DNA from: Bdellovibrionales bacterium
GTDB taxonomy: Bacteria > Bdellovibrionota > Bdellovibrionia > Bdellovibrionales > Bdellovibrionaceae
Length of the DNA stretch: 64,000 bases
Reading direction: 5' to 3'
Assembly: GCA_018266295.1 (NCBI GenBank)
Contig: JAFEAQ010000019.1
Coordinates: 372,001-436,000, forward strand
Shown piece after piece: positions 36,187-44,327 of this stretch. Each line of letters opens with the position of its first letter. Within the stretch, counting starts at the first letter, position 1. The notes beneath the pieces are model-generated. The model had not been told where the DNA came from. It made no database searches and saw only the letters and a program-made list of their open reading frames with translations. Made by a program: the position numbers and the translations under genes.

Positions 36187-36510
36187 ATGTTCCCCTTGGT
36201 TGGTGTTGAGTGCGACAAATTTTGTCGACGTTCATTTTCTAGCAAAGGGCCTTTTGTTGAATCAATGAAACAATGGTGGAATCACTTCCAGAATTCTCGT
36301 GAGTGTGCGTTCATTTGCCAAGCATAATGGCACCAGCAAAAAACAATTATGGAAGGGTGTTTTGATTCTAAGCGAATCATTTGAGAAACTAAGGAATAGT
36401 GGAAGATAACGTCATCTCAAATCGATGCACTTTTAAGTAGGTCATCTTGGGACGAGAGGATTCACCGTCGAAACTCGTCTTATCTAGGAAGCTCTCAAAA
36501 GGGGGTTCCT
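36187..36510. other. Divergent intergenic region
   Basis: 324 bp between the His/Pro-rich gene and the 36511 gene. A promoter and palindrome for the former are listed separately. For the latter only the AAAGGGGG ribosome binding site is clear. No further gene seen. Confidence 0.4.
36213..36265 (-). promoter_or_regulatory. Predicted promoter and palindromic operator of the His/Pro-rich gene
   Basis: On the minus strand, TTGATT (36260-36265) and CTAGAA (36237-36242) are 17 bp apart. Ten bases past the -10 is a perfect 7-1-7 palindrome, CGACAAA-T-TTTGTCG on the plus strand (36213-36227), the position of a repressor site just downstream of the start of transcription. Confidence 0.45.
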
Positions 36511-36756
36511 ATGCGGATCGTAACTTTAGTTGTTATTGCACTTCTTATTACGGGTATTAGTTTCGCTGACGATCGTTTGGATCAAGTTCCTGCTATGTCC
36601 GGTAAAGTTGAAATTATGGATCAGCTCGGACTGATACAGCACGCAGACCCTACGGCGCGAGTGATGATTCCGCCACGAAAGAAAACTCAGAAGGCGGCTC
36701 CTCCTGTGCAAGTCAGAATTCACCACTTGGCTGATATCATGACGGATGGGGATTAG
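36511..36756 (+). CDS. Small exported protein
   Basis: 81 residues with a signal peptide (MRIVTLVVIALLITGISFA). The mature part is basic and short (DDRLDQVPAMSGKVEIMDQLGLIQHADPTARVMIPPRKKTQKAAPPVQVRIHHL...). The ATG follows AAAGGGGG. The stop overlaps the converging acyltransferase stop by 4 bp. No family recognised. Confidence 0.65.
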   Translation: MRIVTLVVIALLITGISFADDRLDQVPAMSGKVEIMDQLGLIQHADPTARVMIPPRKKTQKAAPPVQVRIHHLADIMTDGD

Positions 36757-37520
36757 AACAAAGACTTTCTTTTGCGAAGCTCGTTGTGAAGAGCGGCTTG
36801 CATTTTTTCCTGGATTTCATCGCAAATATCGCGGATGAGATTCATATCCGTCGTGGCTTTCTTGCCGTACGGAAGCTGAATGGGCTCAAGAAAAATAATT
36901 TTCCATTTCACCGGCAGTGGTACTACATTGAGTGGCAGTGGAATCACCAGGCCTTTTAAAAATTTGGTGAGCTTAAGCTGGCTCAAGTTGATTTGACTTT
37001 CTTCAGCGCCGATCACCAGACATGGAACAATGGGGGCGCCGGTTTCTAAAGCCATGCGCACAAAACCGCGACGGAACTCTTGCAGCTCGTACATCTTTTG
37101 TGTCGGTTTAAAGTTGCCAGCTTCGCCCTCTGGAAAGATCACGATCAAATGGCTCTTTTTTAGCTCCGCTACGCCGTTGCTGTAAGTGGCTTCGGTAAAG
37201 CCCATTTTCTGTGCGGGCAGGGCGGTGGTCTTCGTCAAGAACCAGAAATGATGGGTGAGGACGCGGGGAATGCGCTTGGCGTTCTGTGCGAGGATGTGCG
37301 CAAGAAGTGCCGCATCAATTCCCATATAGCCCGAGTGGTTGGGGGCGACAATCACAGGTCCTTTGCGGGGTATGTTCTCTAGGCCCTCGATTTCCAAGCG
37401 GAAATATTTACGGACGAGCTCCATCAGCCAACGCGGAAGAACGCGAAAGAGCAACACATCCCGATCGAGATTCTTCAGATTAAAAACTTTTTCGTTGGGT
37501 TTCCTAAAAAAATTTATCAT
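36753..37520 (-). CDS. Lysophospholipid acyltransferase family protein (PlsC-like)
   Basis: 255 residues. PVIVAPNHSGYMGIDAALL (N61, H62, D69) is the N-H ... D catalytic motif in the longer-spaced form, and LIVIFPEGEAGNFKPT is the second motif. The enzyme probably acylates a lysolipid at the inner membrane; the substrate is unknown. I set the start at the ATG at 37520; the frame stays open to 37856 but would run antisense through glpK. Starts of this gene and glpK are only 27 bp apart, so their promoters must overlap each other's coding sequence or lie further inside. Confidence 0.85.
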   Translation of the reverse strand: MINFFRKPNEKVFNLKNLDRDVLLFRVLPRWLMELVRKYFRLEIEGLENIPRKGPVIVAPNHSGYMGIDAALLAHILAQNAKRIPRVLTHHFWFLTKTTALPAQKMGFTEATYSNGVAELKKSHLIVIFPEGEAGNFKPTQKMYELQEFRRGFVRMALETGAPIVPCLVIGAEESQINLSQLKLTKFLKGLVIPLPLNVVPLPVKWKIIFLEPIQLPYGKKATTDMNLIRDICDEIQEKMQAALHNELRKRKSLF

Positions 37521-37547
37521 GATGGTTGGTGCCCAGGGAGTTTGTCT

Positions 37548-39029
37548 ATGTCTCGTTATATCATTTCCATTGATCAAGGTACAACTAGCACGCGTACAGC
37601 GATTGTGAACCAAGCCGGAGGTCTCGTCGGTCAGCAGAACGAAGATTTCCGCCAAATATTCCCGCAACCGGGTTGGGTCGAGCATGACCCTGAAGATATC
37701 TGGAAGACAACGCTCAATACTCTGAAGAAAACCATGGAGCAGACTCGCATTCGCGGGGATCAGATTGCCGCAATCGGCATTACGAATCAAAGAGAAACCG
37801 TGGTTGTGTGGGATCGCAAAACCGGCAAGCCGATTTACAACGCCATCGTGTGGCAATGTCGTCGGACGCAGGACGTTTGTGAGAAATTGAAACGTAATAA
37901 TAAAGAAAAAGTCATCAACAAGAAAACGGGCCTAGTGATCGATCCGTATTTCTCAGCGACAAAGATCCAATGGATCTTAAAAAACGTCCCAGGCGCCAAA
38001 GAGCGTGCTCGCAAGGGTGAACTTGCGGCGGGCACGATTGATACGTTCTTGCTGTGGCGTCTTACGGGCGGCGAGTCGCACAAGACGGATGTCAGCAATG
38101 CTTCGCGCACGATGCTAATGAATATTCACACGGGCTGGTGGGACGACGAATTGCTGAAGCTCTTCGAAGTTCCAGAGTCTTTGTTGCCAGAGATCGCGCC
38201 TTCAAGCGGTGAATTCGGTGTGACGAAGGGCCTTGATGTGATTCCAGATGGAATCCCTGTCGCGGGTATTGCGGGTGATCAGCAAGCGGCCTTGTTTGGA
38301 CAGACTTGTTTTGATGCGGGCGATGTGAAATGTACCTTCGGCACGGGCAGCTTTATTTTGCTCAATACTGGTTCGAAGCCCGTGGCATCGAAATCACGAT
38401 TGCTCACGACGATTGCGTGGAAACTGCGTGATCAAAAAATGACTTACGCTGTAGAGGGCGGAGCTTTCATCTGCGGAGCTGCGGTTCAGTGGCTGCGCGA
38501 TGGTTTGCAATTCTTTCAGCATAGTTCGGAAGTGGAGCAACTTGCGGCTTCAGTGCCAAGTAGTGAAGGCGTCGAGTTCGTACCGGCACTGACAGGCTTG
38601 GGTGCGCCACATTGGAACCCAGAGGCCCGTGGCGTGTTGTGGGGTTTGACCCGCGGTACGACGAAGGCGCATGTCGCGCGCGCGACGTTGGAAGCGATGG
38701 CTTTGCAGAATGTCGACATCTTGACGGCAATGCAAAAGGATCTTGGTAAGAAGTTGCGTTCTATCAAAGTGGACGGTGGTGCTTCGGCGAATAACTTATT
38801 GATGCAGATGCAGGCTGACTATTCGGCGACGGAAGTGGTGCGCCCACAGATCGTCGAAAGCACGGCGATCGGTGCCGCGTATCTTGCGGGTCTCGGTGTT
38901 GGATTCTGGAAAGATGTGAATGAAATCAAAAAGATCTGGAAGAGCGATAGAGCTTTCAAAGTCGAAATGGCGGCGAAGGATCGTAAGACGCGTCTTGATC
39001 GCTGGGAAAAAGCGGTGAAGAAGGCTTAG
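37548..39029 (+). CDS. glpK: Glycerol kinase
   Basis: 493 residues, the expected length. SIDQGTTSTRTAIVNQAG is the N-terminal ATPase phosphate-loop, followed by GWVEHDPEDIW, AIGITNQRETVVVWDRKTGKPIYNAIVWQCRRT (glycerol contact), DTFLLWRLTGG, and GTGSFILLNTG and VDGGASANNLLMQMQAD further on. It phosphorylates glycerol to glycerol-3-phosphate in the cytoplasm. The ATG at 37548 has AGGGAG about 8 bp upstream; a TTG two codons earlier is less likely. It is divergent from a PlsC-like acyltransferase, both acting on glycerolipid building blocks. Confidence 0.96.
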   Translation: MSRYIISIDQGTTSTRTAIVNQAGGLVGQQNEDFRQIFPQPGWVEHDPEDIWKTTLNTLKKTMEQTRIRGDQIAAIGITNQRETVVVWDRKTGKPIYNAIVWQCRRTQDVCEKLKRNNKEKVINKKTGLVIDPYFSATKIQWILKNVPGAKERARKGELAAGTIDTFLLWRLTGGESHKTDVSNASRTMLMNIHTGWWDDELLKLFEVPESLLPEIAPSSGEFGVTKGLDVIPDGIPVAGIAGDQQAALFGQTCFDAGDVKCTFGTGSFILLNTGSKPVASKSRLLTTIAWKLRDQKMTYAVEGGAFICGAAVQWLRDGLQFFQHSSEVEQLAASVPSSEGVEFVPALTGLGAPHWNPEARGVLWGLTRGTTKAHVARATLEAMALQNVDILTAMQKDLGKKLRSIKVDGGASANNLLMQMQADYSATEVVRPQIVESTAIGAAYLAGLGVGFWKDVNEIKKIWKSDRAFKVEMAAKDRKTRLDRWEKAVKKA

Positions 39030-39061
39030 GACTTTTTCTTGAGTTTTGAATTCACAATTTG

Positions 39062-39092
39062 AAAACGAGTTCTGAAAAGAACTCGTTTTTTT
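39062..39092 (+). terminator. Intrinsic terminator after glpK
   Basis: AAAACGAGTTCT pairs perfectly with AGAACTCGTTTT around a GAAA tetraloop, followed by further T. Confidence 0.92.
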
Positions 39093-39350
39093 ATTTTCGT
39101 ATTAGAAGAAAAATTCTCTTGCAGCCTATTTTTGGCTCTTTCAATCTGCATAAATTGCGTTTTGATTTCCTCCTTGTGATGGATGGTGCGAAAGACCTGA
39201 TCGCGGTTCTCAGAGGAGATAAACGCGTTTTAGCCACCTTCAAGATCTTGCTCTGAATAGCACTTGTCTAATAGAAAAAACCTAAAATTCAATCTCAAAA
39301 ACCCGTGGTAGATTACCTCTGAAATTTTACATCCGCTACGGAGGTAATGT
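39093..39350 (+). promoter_or_regulatory. Leader of the HNH gene with ribosome-site-sequestering hairpin
   Basis: ATTACCTC at 39312-39319 is exactly complementary to GAGGTAAT at 39341-39348. The second arm contains the GGAGG ribosome binding site (39340-39344) of the ATG at 39351; the loop is 21 nt. If formed, the stem would hide the site. Nothing else is recognised in the 258 bp after the glpK terminator. Confidence 0.5.
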
Positions 39351-40274
39351 ATGCAAAGATCTTTTAGAGTGAATCACCTTTCAAATTCAGAGTTGCTTTT
39401 GCGCTTTAATAAACTTGTGCAAACTGAAAGGAAAATCACTCATCTGGTTTTAGAGTGTATTGCGGAAATTGATACGCGACGCCTTTATTTGGAGAAGGCC
39501 TATCCAAGTCTTTATGAATTTTTGGTTAAAGAATTTGGCTATAGCCCTTCGGCAGCAGTGAGGAGAATAGAGTCTGCAAGGCTTTTGCGGGAAGTGCCTG
39601 AGGTGGCGGTAAAAATTGAAAGCGGCGCTATTAACCTTTCTCAGCTCTCGAAAGTACAGCAGGCAGTGAGAGTGGTGCAAAAAACTCAAGAGAGAAAGAT
39701 GGATACTCAGGAAAAGACTGAGCTTATTGCTCTTATTGAAAATACCACCCAAGAGCAAACGCAAGTGATCCTGAACCAGAAACTTTCTATTCCCATCACG
39801 ACTGTATGTAAGCAAAGACATCATGCGGATGAGTCTGTGACTTTAACCATTCACCTCACTAAAGAACAGATGGAGATTTTGACTCATGCTCGGAATTTAA
39901 TTTCGCACGCAGTTCCAGATAAAAACTGGAGTCAGGTATTCAGCTACCTAGCGCAAAAAGAAATCACTCGTAGGACCGCTCTGAGGAAGAGAGCGCCTGC
40001 TCAATGTGTCCTAAAAGCCGATTCTACAACCGCCACGGTGGTTGGAAAACCGCTGACTCAGGCTGTGAAAAAGTCAGTTTTTGCTCGCCAGGCTTGTTGT
40101 CAGTTTAGAGATCCTAGCTCGGGTAAAGTCTGTGGGAGTAAGCGCTTTTTGCAGGTGGATCATAGGCGGCCTCAATGGGCTGGGGGAAGCAATGATCTTT
40201 CAAACCTGCAGGTGCTCTGCGCTCAGCATAATCAATACAAATACCGTCGAGAGAGTTTTTGTAGTTATTCATGA
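39351..40274 (+). CDS. HNH endonuclease-domain protein
   Basis: 307 residues. The N-terminal 200 residues are helical and contain a DUF222-like/helix-turn-helix-like part (LYEFLVKEFGYSPSAAVRRIESARLLREVPEVAVKIESGAINLSQLSKVQQAV). The C-terminal nuclease has ACCQFRDPSSGKVCGSKRFLQVDHRRPQWAGGSNDLSNLQVLCAQHNQYK, with the catalytic DH, the central N and the last H plus two Cys pairs for zinc. Multi-copy HNH genes of this shape are frequent in Bdellovibrio; their biological role is not established. The ribosome binding site can be hidden in a hairpin. Confidence 0.87.
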   Translation: MQRSFRVNHLSNSELLLRFNKLVQTERKITHLVLECIAEIDTRRLYLEKAYPSLYEFLVKEFGYSPSAAVRRIESARLLREVPEVAVKIESGAINLSQLSKVQQAVRVVQKTQERKMDTQEKTELIALIENTTQEQTQVILNQKLSIPITTVCKQRHHADESVTLTIHLTKEQMEILTHARNLISHAVPDKNWSQVFSYLAQKEITRRTALRKRAPAQCVLKADSTTATVVGKPLTQAVKKSVFARQACCQFRDPSSGKVCGSKRFLQVDHRRPQWAGGSNDLSNLQVLCAQHNQYKYRRESFCSYS

Positions 40275-40505
40275 AGGCATCGGACGAAGATGAGGCAAAT
40301 CGCGAGATGCCTCATTCCCCCGCCGCATAATAACCCTCCTCCTATTCATTTCACTCCCATTCCACATTCGTCTATACAGTAGACGTTCCTGAATTAAAGC
40401 GCCTGTTCGCCGGGGAAAATCGTTAGGATTGGGTGCGGATGTCGCTTTTTTCGGTAATCTCTCGCTAGAGCGCTTATAACTAGCTCACTCACAAATGAGG
40501 TTTTT

Positions 40506-41111
40506 ATGAAAAAACTCGGTCTTGTCCTTACCACGGTTTTATTTAGTACTCAGGTTTTCGCGGCGGCCACTCTCCGCGTTCCATTGCTCTTGAATGACGG
40601 CCGTAGCGATAAGAATGTTCCTGTCGCAGCCCTCAATGCCAAGCTCGCAGCTAAAGGCATCCAAGGCTTCCCGGAATCACTCGATATCACCGCAGACACT
40701 GGTTATCAGACCTTTGATGCTGCTCAAAAGAAGCTCGCTCAGATCCTGCAATCTTTGGGTGAAGATCCCAATGAAATGAGCTTCGTTACAGGTCTCTTCC
40801 CGACGGAAATCGACACCGCTCAATCGAAAACTTGCTACACCGGCAACCCAACGGAAGTGCCAGACGCGATCAGAAGCTTGATCGATATCGGTTACTCCGA
40901 CCAGCTCAATATGTTTGCGTTGAAGTACAAGCAAACGGCGACGGCGATTGACGAAAACACAGACCTCACTGATTCAGACACTCAGGATTTCTTAAATGGC
41001 TCTGATCTCTGGAAAAACTGGAAGGGCCAAGGAGAATCGATCCTGATCCTGTCTTCCATCGGCGACGGTGGCGACGATCTCCAAGAGTCTTTGATTCCGA
41101 GATGTAAATAA
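40506..41111 (+). CDS. Exported protein of unknown function
   Basis: 201 residues with a signal peptide (MKKLGLVLTTVLFSTQVFA). The mature protein is alpha/beta in appearance (LRVPLLLNDGRSDKNVPVAALNAKLAAKGIQGFPESLDIT...), with two Cys (SKTCYTGN and IPRC near the end). The ATG follows TGAGG. No family recognised. Monocistronic by spacing. Confidence 0.72.
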   Translation: MKKLGLVLTTVLFSTQVFAAATLRVPLLLNDGRSDKNVPVAALNAKLAAKGIQGFPESLDITADTGYQTFDAAQKKLAQILQSLGEDPNEMSFVTGLFPTEIDTAQSKTCYTGNPTEVPDAIRSLIDIGYSDQLNMFALKYKQTATAIDENTDLTDSDTQDFLNGSDLWKNWKGQGESILILSSIGDGGDDLQESLIPRCK

Positions 41112-41139
41112 ACGGTATCCAGGCCGCTTTGGCAGGTTG

Positions 41140-41179
41140 AATCAACATAGTTGACAAAAGCAACTATGTTGATTACACA
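41140..41179 (+). promoter_or_regulatory. MarR-GNAT promoter with perfect palindromic operator
   Basis: Arms of 14 bp, AATCAACATAGTTG (41140-41153) and CAACTATGTTGATT (41161-41174), flank a 7 bp centre. A consensus -35 TTGACA (41151-41156) lies inside, with a TACACA -10 at 41174-41179, spacing 17. The arrangement fits autorepression by the MarR protein encoded 7 bp downstream. Confidence 0.75.
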
Positions 41180-41185
41180 GGTCGC

Positions 41186-42115
41186 ATGAAAAAGAACCTG
41201 CAAAAGAACGTCTTTACGATCCGCAGTTTCAGCCGTAGCTACACGGATAAACTCGGAATCCTCAATGAAAAGCCCTATGATCCATCGTTAAACCTGACGG
41301 AATCCCGGATTGTGTATGAGCTCGCTCAGCATCAACAGCTTCGCTCGAAGGATCTGCTGGGTTTGCTAAGTTTGGATAAAGGATATCTCAGCCGAGCTCT
41401 GGCTTCTTTGAAAAAGAGAAAGATATTAACCGAGCATCAAGGCACCGAAGACACCCGGGAAAAGTGGCTCAGCCTGACCGAGAAGGGCTCGCAGCTTTTT
41501 GAAAAGATCGACGGAATTTCTATTGAGAGAACCGAAGAAGTCTTGCAGCACCTTTCGCCCTTTCAGCGTTCTGAACTGAATCAGCATTTGGCAGCCGCGC
41601 AACTCATTTTAGATCCAAAACAGAAAATCGATATTTCCGAAGTACAAATTCGTGATTTAAAACCCGGCGACCTTGGCTGGGTTATTTCTCGCCATGGCGA
41701 GATCTATGCGGCTGAGTATGGCTGGACTATCGACTTCGAATTTCTAGTGGCTGACATCGCCAGCCGGTTTGCGCAAAAAAATGATCCAAAGTTTGAGAGG
41801 GCATGGATTGCAGAGGCCCGAGGACTGCGCTTAGGCTGCGTCTTTTTAGTAAAAGAGGACGCTAAAACAGCAAAGCTTCGAATTCTGCTTGTCGATCCGA
41901 TGGCGCGCGGCCTTGGGTTGGGATCCCGTTTAGTTCAAGAATGCATTCGCTTTGCCAAAAGCTGCGGCTATAAGCAAGTCACCTTGTGGACGAATGATAT
42001 TCTGACTTCAGCCCGAAAAATCTATGAAGCTGAAGGCTTTGTTTTAGAGAAAGAGGAAAAGCACACAAGCTTTGGAAAAAAACTCAACGGGCAGTATTGG
42101 TCTAAAACGCTTTAG
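41186..42115 (+). CDS. MarR-family regulator fused to a GNAT acetyltransferase
   Basis: 309 residues. Residues 1-150 are a MarR-type winged helix (NLTESRIVYELAQHQQLRSKDLLGLLSLDKGYLSRALASLKKRKILTEHQGTEDTREKWLSLTEKG). Residues 155-309 are a GNAT domain with the acetyl-CoA loop ARGLGLGSRLVQECIRFAKSCGYKQVTLWT and the C-terminal ARKIYEAEGFVLEKEEKHTSFGK. Such fusions are known; a few bind small molecules or acetylate them. No ribosome binding site lies between the predicted -10 and the ATG, so the transcript may be leaderless. A perfect operator overlaps the promoter. Confidence 0.9.
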   Translation: MKKNLQKNVFTIRSFSRSYTDKLGILNEKPYDPSLNLTESRIVYELAQHQQLRSKDLLGLLSLDKGYLSRALASLKKRKILTEHQGTEDTREKWLSLTEKGSQLFEKIDGISIERTEEVLQHLSPFQRSELNQHLAAAQLILDPKQKIDISEVQIRDLKPGDLGWVISRHGEIYAAEYGWTIDFEFLVADIASRFAQKNDPKFERAWIAEARGLRLGCVFLVKEDAKTAKLRILLVDPMARGLGLGSRLVQECIRFAKSCGYKQVTLWTNDILTSARKIYEAEGFVLEKEEKHTSFGKKLNGQYWSKTL

Positions 42116-42167
42116 GCCTCATAAATAGTCCTCGCCAAAATCCGCCACAGGCGCTAATCTCGGGCCT

Positions 42168-43049
42168 GTGGGAAAATTCAATAAGGTAAACATCGAAATC
42201 GGCAATATCTGCAATCTTCAGTGCAGCTTCTGTCCCCCCGTGGAGCGAGAGAAGGCCATGATGAGTATTGAGATGTTTACCTCGATCATCGAGCAAGTAG
42301 CCCCTCTGACAGAACAAGTGACCCTGCACCTGATGGGCGATCCCTTAGTTCACCCAAAGCTTGCCGAGTTCCTGACAGTCTGCGAACGCTTTCAAGTGCC
42401 GGTGTTTTTCGTGACCAACGGAGTTCTCCTCAACACCGTTCGCGAAGAGCTGTTACTAAATCCCATCATCCGCCAAGTTAATTTCTCGCTGCATAGTTTT
42501 CACGATAATTACGGCGATAAAGATCCAAGCATTTATCTCGGCAAGATTTTTAAATTCACCGAACGCGCTTTTGTTGAGCGTCCCGAGTTGTACATCAACT
42601 ACCGCCTGTGGAATCTCGAAGCTCCGGTCGGAGTCGGGGCGCAGAACCGCTCGATGCTCGAACGCGTGTGCCAGCACTTTAATTATGAATTCAATCGCCA
42701 GATTGATGTGCGCCAAAATAAAAGTGTGCGCATCAAGAACCGCTTGCACTTGCACTTTGATACCGAGTTCACATGGCCCGCCCTCGATCTACCTTTGCTT
42801 GGTGGCCGCGGTACTTGTTACGGACTTTCAAGTCATTTCGGAATTCTCGCCGACGGCACGGTGGTGCCATGCTGTCTTGATAAAGAAGGCAAGATTCCGC
42901 TCGGCAATGTGAAAGAAGCGCCGATCACAGATATTCTTGCAAACGAGCGTTCCACAAAAATCCTCAAAGGCTTCCGAGATAATAAACTCGTTGAAAAACT
43001 CTGCCAGCGCTGCAATTACATCACGCGCTTTGCTGATCCTGTCATTTAG
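42168..43049 (+). CDS. Radical SAM/SPASM-domain protein
   Basis: 293 residues from a GTG. The [4Fe-4S] motif C-x-x-x-C-x-x-C is in NICNLQCSFCPP (C15, C19, C22), followed by the radical SAM beta/alpha barrel (LHLMGDPLVHPKLAEFL, the GGEP-equivalent). The C-terminus has GTCYGLSSHFGILADGTVVPCCLDKEGKIPLGNVKE ... LCQRCNYITRF, the SPASM-type Cys cluster that holds an auxiliary cluster. SPASM enzymes often modify peptides or sugars; no substrate peptide is apparent nearby. It is 52 bp after the MarR-GNAT gene. Confidence 0.88.
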   Translation: MGKFNKVNIEIGNICNLQCSFCPPVEREKAMMSIEMFTSIIEQVAPLTEQVTLHLMGDPLVHPKLAEFLTVCERFQVPVFFVTNGVLLNTVREELLLNPIIRQVNFSLHSFHDNYGDKDPSIYLGKIFKFTERAFVERPELYINYRLWNLEAPVGVGAQNRSMLERVCQHFNYEFNRQIDVRQNKSVRIKNRLHLHFDTEFTWPALDLPLLGGRGTCYGLSSHFGILADGTVVPCCLDKEGKIPLGNVKEAPITDILANERSTKILKGFRDNKLVEKLCQRCNYITRFADPVI

Positions 43050-43146
43050 AGCCAATCTGCGCCTGTTTCGGTGAGCACGGAACTTGCTTTAGAGAAAAAC
43101 GGTGAGTTTAACCAGCCGTTTTGGCTCCAAAGTAAAGGATCGTAGA

Positions 43147-44052
43147 ATGTTAACAACTACCAAAAGAGTTTTGGCAGCGGCACTGGCGCTTTCGTCGCTG
43201 GTGGCAAGTAACCCTTCCTTGGCTGCGCTTGAAGGTTCAGCCCGCATCAATCAAGTGACGCGTAAATCTGGTGGCCAACTTTATCGTGCTTACTTAGCTA
43301 GTCCGATTTCGCTTTCTCGTGTTTCCATTGATGTTCTTTCGGCGAAAGCCAAAATCCATGACGCCGCCATCGTGACTGCATCCATGGCGAGCATTCCGCT
43401 TTATAACTTGCAGGAGACCGCTGTGATCCCAGCCGGGAAGAGCGCGGTCTCTGAATATATTAATCGCAATGACTTGATCATCGCTGTCGATGTTCAAGCA
43501 GAATCTTTCGGTGCCGTTGCAGATTTGCGCTTGCGCGTGGCTTCGGAAGATGGTGCACCTAAAATCTCGGCGGTGATTCCGCAAGATAGCTCCGGTTCTT
43601 TGAACCCAGCTCCGCCTTCATCGCCTCAGCCACCGCCATACTACCCACAACCAACTCCGCCGCCACCACCACCTCCACCAACGCCGACTCCGCCAGAAGT
43701 GGTGTACTTGAGCTATCCGTTCTCAAACCGTGGCAATCAGAAAATTTCTTGCTCAGCAACCGACAAGGGCTGGGAAGAGCACTGGGGCGGGCACGGCAGC
43801 TGCGGTGAGTGCTTGAAGAAACACGGTGAGTGCATTGAAACTTGCACAGCAACCGACGTGGTTGTGTACGGCACAGGCTATGATGTTTACGGACGCATTG
43901 CGAAGTTCGAAGGCCGCGGTGGTGATTCTTACGATGCTCGTCGCGATATGCAGCAAGTGTGTGATTACTACCGTCTGACTCGCTGTGAATCTGATCCTGG
44001 AAAATCAGACTCGACAAACAGTGACGTGGTTTCAAGACGTTCTTGCAAATAG
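43147..44052 (+). CDS. Exported two-domain protein with proline-rich linker
   Basis: 301 residues from the ATG at 43147, which has AAAGGA upstream and gives a signal peptide (MLTTTKRVLAAALALSSLVASNPSLA). Residues about 27-150 form a beta-sandwich-like domain (ALEGSARINQVTRKSGGQLYRAYLASPISLSRVSIDVLSAKAKIHDAAI). A proline-rich linker spans about 154-183. The C-terminal domain (about 185-301) has eight or so Cys (KISCSATDKGW, GSCGECLKKHGECIETCTATD, QVCDYYRLTRCESD), disulfide-rich. Looks like a surface or periplasmic binding protein; function unknown. Confidence 0.73.
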   Translation: MLTTTKRVLAAALALSSLVASNPSLAALEGSARINQVTRKSGGQLYRAYLASPISLSRVSIDVLSAKAKIHDAAIVTASMASIPLYNLQETAVIPAGKSAVSEYINRNDLIIAVDVQAESFGAVADLRLRVASEDGAPKISAVIPQDSSGSLNPAPPSSPQPPPYYPQPTPPPPPPPPTPTPPEVVYLSYPFSNRGNQKISCSATDKGWEEHWGGHGSCGECLKKHGECIETCTATDVVVYGTGYDVYGRIAKFEGRGGDSYDARRDMQQVCDYYRLTRCESDPGKSDSTNSDVVSRRSCK

Positions 44053-44055
44053 TCC

Positions 44056-44307
44056 CTACTTAAAAAGTTTGATGTCGAACTTCTTCGTGGCCTTCGGGCT
44101 GCGAAGTTCGGTGGCCAATTTCAGTGCCAGATTGCCGGCCTCTGAACGGACCAGATAGGCCGGTTTTTCTAAAGTTCCATGACGGGTGATTTTTTTACCT
44201 TTGATTTCCTTGGTCACGGACTCCGTATAGACTTCTTCGACGGTGCCCGAAACCGGCTTACCGAGCCATAGCCATTCGACTTTGCTTTTTTGTTTGAATT
44301 TTTCCAT
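44056..44307 (-). CDS. Hypervirulence-associated TUDOR-domain protein (DUF2945)
   Basis: 83 residues. VEWLWLGKPVSGTVEEVYTESVTKEIKGKKITRHGTLEKPAYLVRSEAGNLALKLATELRS matches the DUF2945 (HVA1 TUDOR) family: V-x-W-x-W ... G-x-V-x-x-V-Y ... T-x-x-I-K-G-x-x-x-T-R-x-G-T ... P-A-Y-L-x ... L-K-L-x-x-E-L. These are small cytoplasmic proteins of unknown biochemistry, common in bacteria with stress or redox genes. It lies 20 bp downstream of the lipocalin gene on the same strand. Confidence 0.85.
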   Translation of the reverse strand: MEKFKQKSKVEWLWLGKPVSGTVEEVYTESVTKEIKGKKITRHGTLEKPAYLVRSEAGNLALKLATELRSPKATKKFDIKLFK

Positions 44308-44327
44308 AGTGTCTTTCGCTTCTGCTC

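Noticed and set aside
37521-37856. 112-codon upstream extension of the PlsC-like gene
   Set aside because: It runs antisense through glpK and has no family similarity; the internal ATG at 37520 gives the natural N-terminus.
39059-39256. 65-codon frame after glpK
   Set aside because: Its first codons are the glpK terminator hairpin, it has no ribosome binding site and its composition is not protein-like.
43559-44035. 158-codon minus-strand frame over the Pro-rich gene
   Set aside because: Arg/Ser/His-rich composition is a shadow of the proline-rich linker and Cys domain on the plus strand.
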